Positions 10,132 through 16,625 of a DNA stretch of 35,001 nucleotides are shown in pieces; positions within the stretch are counted from its first letter, which is position 1; each line of letters starts with the position of its first letter. This DNA is from a virus. Below the pieces are notes generated by a model. The model saw nothing but the letters and a program-made list of their open reading frames with translations, was not told the DNA's origin and ran no database searches. The stretch covers positions 1-35,001 of the IMG/VR virus record IMGVR_UViG_3300021957_006387; one strand, 5' to 3'. Both the position numbers and the translations under genes were made by a program.

Positions 10132-11793
10132 ATGAGTAACGCAAGAAGATTGAGTAAAATAGTTGTTGGTACGGAAGTAAAAATAGCTTCTGTTGACTCT
10201 GATCTATCAAATAAAATAACATTGTTTAAAGGAAGATTAGATTCTGATGATGGTGCTATACAATTATTAGGAGCATCACTCGAATCTGTTTCATCATCTT
10301 CAGGTATGAGCGATTCAGATTTAAAAGTAGTTGGTGATTTGAGAAACCAATTAGATTCTGAAATTCTTTTTACTAGAAATCTATCAGTTAGTTATACAAA
10401 TTATCTTTATAACGCTACAGCAGGTCAAACATCTTTTAGTGGAACGGATGCTAACTCAGCAACTCTAGCTTATACTGCTGGAGCTATACAAGTATTTTTA
10501 AATGGTGTACTGATGACCTCAGAAGATTTTACAGCTACAGATGGTACTTCAATTGTATTAACAGAACCAGCTCAAGTGAGTGCTCAATTAATTGTACTTG
10601 TTCCTAAGATAGAATCAAATATTATAATAACTGGTGTAGATTGGACTAGCCATTCTTTAGCACAAAGTCTTCAACACTCAGGAACACAAGTAGCTAGTCA
10701 GCTGTTTGGTGAAGTAATTTCTATCGATGGAGATTACGCAGTTATAACTGCAAGAAATTTATCATATCAAATTAGTAGTACTGATGTAAAAGGAAAAGCA
10801 TATGTGTTTTATAAATCAAGTGGTACCTGGGCACAACAAGCTGAGCTTTCACATACTGACACGCCATCTAGTAACTACGGAGTAGATGCAGCAATATCTG
10901 GAAATACAGTTGCAGTTGCTGATAGTGCAGGTGATGGGGCAGTAAGAATATTTACAAGATCTGGTACTACATGGTCTTTACAACAAAAAATAACAGGAAA
11001 CTCGACAACAATGAATGGTTTTGCTGACGGAGCTATATCATTATCAGGAGATAAATTAGCTGTAGGATGTTATGCATATGCTACTCCTGGATCAAGTACA
11101 GGAAGAATAGCTATTTTTAATAGATCTGGATCAACGTGGAGTTTTGAATCTTTTCTTGATGCTTCAGATGCAGCTGCTAGTGATCTAATGGGGTATTATA
11201 ATGTTTCTATTAGTGGTAACTATGTTATTGCCGGAACATCAGCCAGAGAAGCTGCATATATATGGTTTTACAATGGATCATCGTGGTCACAACAAGCAAA
11301 ATTAACAGCTTCAGATGGAAGTTCAGGTCATAGTTTTGGGTTTAGTGTTGCAATAGACGGTGACATAGTAGTTGTAGGCGCTGCATGGAAAACCAGTGAA
11401 ACGGGAGCTGCTTATGTATTCACTAGATCAGGTACAAGTTGGACTCAAACAACAATTTTAGGAGCAGGTGGTACTATACCAAGTGATTTATCAACTGGCG
11501 ATCAATTTGGATATACTTTAGATATAGATGAAAACTCATTAATTGTTGGTGCACCTAATGTAGCTTCACCTAGAGGTAATGGATCAGCTTATATTTTTAT
11601 AACTAGCAATAGTGGCGCAGCATGGACACAGGCAAATAAATTTACAACTACAAGTGGAGACAACACTGATAATTATGGTTATGGGAGAAGAACAGTAGCT
11701 ATAGATGAAACGTCTGAATCAATTATTGTAGGAGCATATGAAGATGATACTGGAGCAACTAAGGCTGGTAAAGTATATTTTTATGAAGGTTAA
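10132..11793 (+). CDS. Fibre/adhesin paralogue 6: short stalk + 7-blade propeller
   Basis: 553 aa, the shortest of the propeller-bearing members. Tag MSNARRLSKIVVGTEV, short stalk with one RLDSDD (same 86-residue register), connector about 88-166 (NATAGQTSFSGTDAN, FLNGVLMTSEDF). Propeller from W171 (DWTSHSLAQSLQHSGTQ) with seven blades. Closing strands include AYVFYKSSGTW, VRIFTRSGTTW, IAIFNRSGSTW, AYIWFYNGSSW, AYVFTRSGTSW and YIFITSNSGAAW; the last blade ends KVYFYEG. Its first propeller segment (QHSG) resembles that of paralogue 5, its neighbour, suggesting a recent common ancestor by tandem duplication. The ribosome binding site is AAAAGGAAAAG ahead of the ATG. Confidence 0.74.
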   Translation: MSNARRLSKIVVGTEVKIASVDSDLSNKITLFKGRLDSDDGAIQLLGASLESVSSSSGMSDSDLKVVGDLRNQLDSEILFTRNLSVSYTNYLYNATAGQTSFSGTDANSATLAYTAGAIQVFLNGVLMTSEDFTATDGTSIVLTEPAQVSAQLIVLVPKIESNIIITGVDWTSHSLAQSLQHSGTQVASQLFGEVISIDGDYAVITARNLSYQISSTDVKGKAYVFYKSSGTWAQQAELSHTDTPSSNYGVDAAISGNTVAVADSAGDGAVRIFTRSGTTWSLQQKITGNSTTMNGFADGAISLSGDKLAVGCYAYATPGSSTGRIAIFNRSGSTWSFESFLDASDAAASDLMGYYNVSISGNYVIAGTSAREAAYIWFYNGSSWSQQAKLTASDGSSGHSFGFSVAIDGDIVVVGAAWKTSETGAAYVFTRSGTSWTQTTILGAGGTIPSDLSTGDQFGYTLDIDENSLIVGAPNVASPRGNGSAYIFITSNSGAAWTQANKFTTTSGDNTDNYGYGRRTVAIDETSESIIVGAYEDDTGATKAGKVYFYEG

Positions 11794-11812
11794 GTAATTA
11801 AATTATATATAT

Positions 11813-11833
11813 AGTTAACAAAAAAAGGATAAG
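11813..11833 (+). repeat. 21-nt leader repeat before paralogue 7
   Basis: The 21 nt from AGTTAAC through seven A residues to GGATAAG recur exactly at 13659-13679 before paralogue 8. It includes the AAAGGA ribosome binding site and extends well upstream of it, so it is either a copied leader or a shared regulatory element. Confidence 0.8.
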
Positions 11834-11836
11834 TTA

Positions 11837-13648
11837 ATGAGTAACGCAAGAAAAATATCTCAACTTGTAGTTGGAACAGAAGTTAAAATTTCCAACGTAG
11901 ATTCTGATATTAATAATAGTTTAACTAATATTATATCTAGATTAGATTCTGACGATAGTAAATTACAATCACTTAATGTAGCAACAGCCGCTGCTTCAAG
12001 TGTTGCTGGTATAAGTGATTCAGATTTAAAAGTAGTTGCTGATTTAAGAAATGATTTAGATTCAGAAATATTATATGTAAGAAATATAAGACTTAGTTAC
12101 ACAAATTATCTTTATAACTCTACTGCAGGACAAACATCATTTACAGGAACTGATGCTAACTCAGCAACTCTAGCTTACACTGCTGGTTCAATTACAGTAT
12201 TTTTAAATGGTATTAAACTTGAAGCTGATGATTACACAGCTACAGATGGTACAACAATAGTTTTAACACAGCCAGCAGGTTTGAGTAGTCAGCTATCAAT
12301 TCTTTGTCCTAAATTAGAATCTCATCCAGCTGTAATACCTGCTACTACATATACATGGGCACTTGGTCATTCAGTAGATCAAGTAAAAATAGTTTCTAGT
12401 GATATAGGAACAGGAGATAGATTTGGATGGGATCTTGCTATAGATCAAGATGGTGATACAATGGTAGTTACTGCACCTTATTGGGATGGAGCTACATACC
12501 AACAAGATGGAGCTATTTACGTATATACAAGAGCATCTACAGATGCTACAGATAGTGACTGGACTGAGCAACAAAAAATGACAGCTGAAAGTTTTACTGG
12601 AGTTAATCATAATACTTACTTTGCATGGTCTGTTGATATTACAAATGACGGAGATACAATAGTTGCTGGTGCTCATAAAACACCAAACGATAAAGGTGGT
12701 CATCTAGTAGTATACTCAAGAACAGGTTCTACCTGGGCAATAGATAGCGAGTTATTTGCTAATGATATACCAGAGTCTTCTGCTCAAAGTGTTGATAGGC
12801 TAGGTGAAGCTGTTGCAATTTCTGGAGATGGAAATACAATTGTGGCTGGAGCTCCTGGTAAAGGATCCGGAGCAGGTAATGGATTTGCTTATATTTTCGT
12901 AAAAGATGAATATGGAGATTGGTCTCAAGAAGCAAAAATTTCTCCTCAATTTAAATCAGGAGGAAGTGCTTCTAGTCATGGAACTGATGGTAATCAAGAT
13001 TTTGGTAAAGCAGTAACTATTACAAATGATGGTAATACTATTGCAATTGGTGCACCTGGAAGATCAATTGGTAGTGGAAATATTACAGGACGTGTTGAAG
13101 TATTCACAAGATCTGGATCTTCATGGTCACATCAAGTAACTATTGAAAATGATACACCTACAGCTAGAGATGGCTTTGGTTGGACTGTATCTTTAGCAGG
13201 AAATGATGGAGATACATTAGCTATAGGTCAACATTATGAATACTCTGGATTTGACGGACATTCGTGGATATATATTAGATCTGGTTCTACGTGGTCACAG
13301 CAAGCAAAGTTAAGAGGTTATTCTATTACTGCTACTGAAGATTATGGTGTTGATGTTAGTCTTTCAGATACTGGAGATAGATTAATTGCTGGAGCACAAC
13401 AAGATAATGTTGCATCAGGACAAGAACCTGGTACAACTTTTATTTGGAGAAGAAATGACAGTGATGCTATTACATGGAATTTAGAAAGAAGAATAGAACC
13501 AACGTCTGGTTCTCATGATGATAGATTTGGATACGCAGTATCACTTGCAGGAGATAGTAGTACAATTGCAATAGGAGCTTACGGCGAAGGCGGCGGAGGC
13601 AGCAATTTAAATGGTGCTGTATATGTGTTTGTAGGCGAACAAGAATAA
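11837..13648 (+). CDS. Fibre/adhesin paralogue 7: short stalk + 7-blade propeller
   Basis: 603 aa. Tag MSNARKISQLVVGTEV, short stalk (landmark L86, one RLDSDD), connector about 88-167 (NSTAGQTSFTGTDAN, FLNGIKLEADDY). Propeller from W174 with seven blades. Openings include SSDIGTGDRFG, NDTPTARDGFG and TSGSHDDRFG; closing strands include YVYTRASTDATDSDW, VEVFTRSGSSW and FIWRRNDSDAITW; the end is VYVFVGEQE. Loops are longer than in paralogue 6. It has a 43-nt spacer upstream, longer than the 14-19 nt typical of earlier array genes, holding TATATATA about 24 nt before the ATG and a leader block that recurs before paralogue 8. It could therefore have its own weak late promoter. Confidence 0.74.
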   Translation: MSNARKISQLVVGTEVKISNVDSDINNSLTNIISRLDSDDSKLQSLNVATAAASSVAGISDSDLKVVADLRNDLDSEILYVRNIRLSYTNYLYNSTAGQTSFTGTDANSATLAYTAGSITVFLNGIKLEADDYTATDGTTIVLTQPAGLSSQLSILCPKLESHPAVIPATTYTWALGHSVDQVKIVSSDIGTGDRFGWDLAIDQDGDTMVVTAPYWDGATYQQDGAIYVYTRASTDATDSDWTEQQKMTAESFTGVNHNTYFAWSVDITNDGDTIVAGAHKTPNDKGGHLVVYSRTGSTWAIDSELFANDIPESSAQSVDRLGEAVAISGDGNTIVAGAPGKGSGAGNGFAYIFVKDEYGDWSQEAKISPQFKSGGSASSHGTDGNQDFGKAVTITNDGNTIAIGAPGRSIGSGNITGRVEVFTRSGSSWSHQVTIENDTPTARDGFGWTVSLAGNDGDTLAIGQHYEYSGFDGHSWIYIRSGSTWSQQAKLRGYSITATEDYGVDVSLSDTGDRLIAGAQQDNVASGQEPGTTFIWRRNDSDAITWNLERRIEPTSGSHDDRFGYAVSLAGDSSTIAIGAYGEGGGGSNLNGAVYVFVGEQE

Positions 13649-13658
13649 AAAATATTCA

Positions 13659-13679
13659 AGTTAACAAAAAAAGGATAAG
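13659..13679 (+). repeat. 21-nt leader repeat before paralogue 8
   Basis: Exact copy of 11813-11833, ending 4 nt before the ATG at 13684. Array genes further left have only the AAAGGA part. Confidence 0.8.
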
Positions 13680-13683
13680 GTAA

Positions 13684-15780
13684 ATGAGTAACGGAAGAAA
13701 ATTAGCTGACTTAATGGTTGGTACAAATGTAGTAGCAACTAATGTTGATTCAGATTTATCTACAAAAATTAATTCAATTAAAACAAGATTAGATTCTGAT
13801 GATACAAAGTTACAGTCTTTGGATACAGCAATACAAGCAGGGATTCAAAACTTAGCTGACTCTGATTTAATTATTAATCAATTACAAGCTAAGATAAATT
13901 CTGTCATATCTAATGTTGATTCAGATTCATCATTTGTACAATCCATCAATACACAAATAGATTTAATAAAATCAAGATTAGATTCAGACGATGCTAAACT
14001 TCAACAAGTAAGAACAAGTATTGCTTCAGAAATATCAGCTACCAACACAGACGTAAGTTCTATTATAGGTAGGTTAGATTCAGATAGCTCAAAGCTACAA
14101 CAATTAGACACCTCAATTGTATCAGTAAAAACTAGATTAGATTCAGACGATGCAGCTATTCAAGCAGCAACAACATTAGCTAGTGCAACAGCTGGTTCTG
14201 TAGGTGTAACAGATTCTGATTTAAAAGTAGTTGCTGATTTAAGAAATCAATTAGATTCTGAGATAATATTTGTAAAGAATTTTGCAATTAGTTATACAAA
14301 TTACATTTATAATTCTACTGCAGGACAAACATCATTTACAGGTAATGATGCTAACTCAGCAACTCTAGCTTACACAGCTGGAGCTATTCAAGTATTTTTA
14401 AATGGTATAAGATTAGAAGCTGACGACTATACAGCTACAGATGGAACAACTGTTGTATTAACTGAAGGTGCACAACTAGGTCATCAAGTTACTATTGTTT
14501 GTCCTAAGTTAGAATCAAATTATATACCTGCTCTTAACTGGGGTGCTTTGTCTCTTGTAACAGTACTTATGGGTGGTGATGGTGATGGTCCTGCAGGAAA
14601 TTTCGGAACCAATATTGATATGGCAGGTGATTATATTGCAGTTGGTGCTCCAGGTATGACTGGAGCTCATTATAGTGGAAGTGTTCAAGCTGGAGGAGTT
14701 TTTATATACAAAAGATCAGATTCAGAAGGTGGATATGGATGGCCAGAAACAACATTAATATACGATGGAAACGGCCTGTATCCTAATGCAGACGAACAAG
14801 ATCAGTTTGGATCCTCACTAGCTTTTACAGATGAAAATGGTGATAATTTATTAGTAACAAATACTAATACTAGCAACTCTGCTCGCCAATATAAAGTATA
14901 TCACTACACAAGATCTGGGACTACATGGTCTTTAGCTCAAACAATTAATGCTCCTACATATGGTGGTGCAAGTTCGGGCAATCAAATGGAAGCAAGTAAT
15001 AGCGATCATGGGTTTGGTAGAGATGGACGTTTATCAGCGAGTGGTGATTATTTTGTGGTTGGTGCTCCAACTGATGATGCTGGAGGTGATAATAAAGGTT
15101 CTGCATGGATGTATTATTATTCAAGTGGAAGTTATGCTATTCAACAAGAGTTAATTGGTTCTGACAATGGAGATGCTTCTAGATATGGAGAACAAGTATG
15201 TATCAATGGTGATGTAGCAGTAATAGGAGCTCCCGATCAAGATAAATATGATGGCTATAAAGGTGCTGCTTATGTATTCACAAGATCCGGATCATCGTGG
15301 TCTCAGCTACAAAAAATTCAGCCTCCGACTTCTGGTGTTCATTCTGATACTTCGGCTAGAAAAGGAATGGGTAAATCTGTATCAATTGATGGAGATTACA
15401 TAGCAATTGGAGCTCATCAGTCAACAGTGTCAACTTATACTTATGCTGGAAAAGTTTATATATACAAGTGGAATGGAAGTTCGTATGTCATAGATGGTTC
15501 AGTGACACCTTCTAATCCGATGCAATATGGTTATTTTGGACAATCGTGTGAAATAAGAGGTGATGTATTAATTGTAGGATCATACGGAAGAGTTTCTGGT
15601 TATGTTTTTACCAGAACTGGATCAACATGGACAGAACGAAAAATATTATTTCCTGGCAATACTCCTTTTAACTCAACTGGATTGGGTAGCACACAACAAT
15701 CTACTATTAATAAAGACACAACTAAAAATGAAGTAATATTAGGAGCAAATGGAAAGGGAGTGTGGGTTTACTCACTCTGA
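13684..15780 (+). CDS. Fibre/adhesin paralogue 8: long stalk + 7-blade propeller
   Basis: 698 aa. Tag MSNGRKLADLMVGTNV. The stalk is in the longest class (landmark residue 202) with RLDSD units spaced 63, 32 and 21, the same unit order as paralogue 2, although its first 64 stalk nucleotides (13741-13804) are identical to paralogue 5. Connector about 204-281 (NSTAGQTSFTGNDAN, FLNGIRLEADDY). Propeller from W286 (NWGALSLVTVLMGGDGDGP) with seven blades. Three closing strands deviate from the RSGTTW form (KRSDSEGGYGW, YYSSGSY, KWNGSSY), and the protein ends GVWVYSL. Upstream spacer of 35 nt carries the same 21-nt leader as paralogue 7. Confidence 0.74.
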   Translation: MSNGRKLADLMVGTNVVATNVDSDLSTKINSIKTRLDSDDTKLQSLDTAIQAGIQNLADSDLIINQLQAKINSVISNVDSDSSFVQSINTQIDLIKSRLDSDDAKLQQVRTSIASEISATNTDVSSIIGRLDSDSSKLQQLDTSIVSVKTRLDSDDAAIQAATTLASATAGSVGVTDSDLKVVADLRNQLDSEIIFVKNFAISYTNYIYNSTAGQTSFTGNDANSATLAYTAGAIQVFLNGIRLEADDYTATDGTTVVLTEGAQLGHQVTIVCPKLESNYIPALNWGALSLVTVLMGGDGDGPAGNFGTNIDMAGDYIAVGAPGMTGAHYSGSVQAGGVFIYKRSDSEGGYGWPETTLIYDGNGLYPNADEQDQFGSSLAFTDENGDNLLVTNTNTSNSARQYKVYHYTRSGTTWSLAQTINAPTYGGASSGNQMEASNSDHGFGRDGRLSASGDYFVVGAPTDDAGGDNKGSAWMYYYSSGSYAIQQELIGSDNGDASRYGEQVCINGDVAVIGAPDQDKYDGYKGAAYVFTRSGSSWSQLQKIQPPTSGVHSDTSARKGMGKSVSIDGDYIAIGAHQSTVSTYTYAGKVYIYKWNGSSYVIDGSVTPSNPMQYGYFGQSCEIRGDVLIVGSYGRVSGYVFTRTGSTWTERKILFPGNTPFNSTGLGSTQQSTINKDTTKNEVILGANGKGVWVYSL
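13741..13804 (+). repeat. 64-nt exact direct repeat, copy B (paralogue 8 stalk)
   Basis: Second copy of the block at 8436-8499, 5305 nt downstream in the same orientation and frame. Third-position identity over 21 codons indicates a recent exchange or duplication rather than protein-level conservation. Confidence 0.9.
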
Positions 15781-15806
15781 TAAATTAAATATTAAAATTA
15801 AAAAAA

Positions 15807-15814
15807 TATAAATA
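15807..15814 (+). promoter_or_regulatory. T4-type late promoter box before the propeller-less gene
   Basis: Perfect TATAAATA, 27 nt before ATG 15842, in the 61-nt spacer after paralogue 8. T4 late promoters consist of this box, recognised by the gp55 sigma-like factor with gp33/gp45. Confidence 0.7.
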
Positions 15815-15841
15815 TTAAGTCTAAACAAAGGAAATAAAAAA

Positions 15842-16576
15842 ATGAGTAGAGGTAGAGAACTAGCCAAATTAGTAGTAGGACAATCAGTTGTCGTAACTGG
15901 AGTTGATTCAGATTTAGCTAACACAATAGCAGCAATCAAAGGAAGATTAGATTCTGATGACACTAAACTTCAAGCTCTTGATACTGCATTAGCAGCTGAG
16001 ATTTCATCTACCAATACTGACATATCAGCTATTAGAGCAAGATTAGATTCTGAGCACGAAAACACCAGAAGTATTATTGCAGCTGGTTTAGTTAATTTAG
16101 CTGACTCTGATTTAATAGTAAGTCAGTTAACAGCAAAAGTAAGTGCAGCTATTACAAATTTGGATTCAGATTCAATAGCTTTACAAAATGTTCAAACACA
16201 AATAGATACTTTAAAAGGAAGATTAGATTCTGATGACACTAAACTTCAAGCTCTTGATACAGCAGTTACAGCAGCTCAAGCTAGAGCAGATGCAGCACAT
16301 GTAAGATTAGATTCAGACGAAGCAATCATTCAAGGTCTTAGAAATACATTTACATTTTTTGAATATACCGCAACAGCTGGACAAACCTCATTTAGTGGAA
16401 GTGATAATAATTCAGCATCTTTAATTTATACTGTCAATCAAATAATGGTTTTCTTGAACGGTATAAGATTAGAATCTTCTGACTACACAGCATCAAATGG
16501 TACTAGTGTCGTTTTAACAGAAGCTGCTGGTGTAAGCAATGATGTAACAATTGTTAGTTTAGTTAAGTCATCCTAA
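15842..16576 (+). CDS. Propeller-less array member: stalk + connector only
   Basis: 244 aa. It opens with a variant tag, MSRGRELAKLVVGQSV, followed by a stalk with four RLDSD/E units (32, 60 and 28 residues apart) and LADSDLIVSQLTAKV. It then has the family connector (TATAGQTSFSGSDNN, FLNGIRLESSDY, NGTSVVLTEAAG) and ends at once with VTIVSLVKSS, exactly where the others go on to the propeller. A 47-nt coding block is duplicated inside it (15938-15984 and 16214-16260). The stop is clean and no propeller remnant follows, so it reads as a designed short protein rather than a decayed copy. A perfect late box precedes it. It could be a base, spacer or hub for the long fibres, or a stand-alone fibre; this is inference. 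Confidence 0.75.
   Translation: MSRGRELAKLVVGQSVVVTGVDSDLANTIAAIKGRLDSDDTKLQALDTALAAEISSTNTDISAIRARLDSEHENTRSIIAAGLVNLADSDLIVSQLTAKVSAAITNLDSDSIALQNVQTQIDTLKGRLDSDDTKLQALDTAVTAAQARADAAHVRLDSDEAIIQGLRNTFTFFEYTATAGQTSFSGSDNNSASLIYTVNQIMVFLNGIRLESSDYTASNGTSVVLTEAAGVSNDVTIVSLVKSS
15938..15984 (+). repeat. 47-nt exact repeat within the propeller-less gene, copy A
   Basis: Identical to 16214-16260, 276 nt (92 codons) downstream in the same frame. It encodes a GRLDSDDTKLQALDT stalk unit and records an internal duplication of a stalk segment. Confidence 0.85.
16214..16260 (+). repeat. 47-nt exact repeat within the propeller-less gene, copy B
   Basis: Second copy of the stalk-unit block at 15938-15984. 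The two copies flank the LADSDLIVSQLTAK part of the stalk. Confidence 0.85.
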
Positions 16577-16594
16577 AATCATCTTTTTCTAACT

Positions 16595-16602
16595 AATAAA
16601 TA
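16595..16602 (+). promoter_or_regulatory. Near-match late promoter box before the PKD-like gene
   Basis: AATAAATA (one mismatch to TATAAATA), 23 nt before ATG 16626, the same spacing as the perfect boxes. It lies within a short AT-only hairpin, ACTAAT/ATTAGT (16592-16608). Confidence 0.4.
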
Positions 16603-16625
16603 ATTAGTAAAAGAGGTTCTTTATA

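Larger units (their letters stand above)
236..16576 (+). repeat. Tandem array of nine complete fibre paralogues
   Basis: Nine complete genes in direct orientation, plus one cut at the left edge, all sharing tag, stalk, connector and (except the last) a propeller. Start codons follow the previous stop after 12-18 nt in the first part and after 43, 35 and 61 nt before the last three. The most conserved DNA is the first ~40 nt of each gene (ATGAGTAACGSAAGAARA in the eight propeller genes), the RLDSDD codons and the connector; the heads diverge strongly. All frames are intact. Confidence 0.9.

Noticed and set aside
12371-12703. Minus-strand open frame of 110 codons, and other minus-strand frames across the window
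   Set aside because: They lie entirely inside plus-strand genes, lack ribosome binding sites and have Cys/Ser/Ile-rich translations typical of antisense reading of AT-rich genes.
236-16576. Possible CRISPR-like or noncoding repeat region because of many short, evenly spaced repeats
   Set aside because: All repeats are in frame, vary at third positions and encode stalk units or blade strands; no unique spacers or invariant repeats.
236-16576. Diversity-generating retroelement targeting the fibre heads
   Set aside because: No reverse transcriptase gene or template/variable repeat pair is visible in the window. Paralogues differ by all kinds of changes over whole heads, not by A-specific substitutions in one segment.
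15842-16576. Propeller-less gene as a pseudogene fragment
   Set aside because: It has a good start, own promoter box, clean stop after a complete connector and no propeller remnants downstream.
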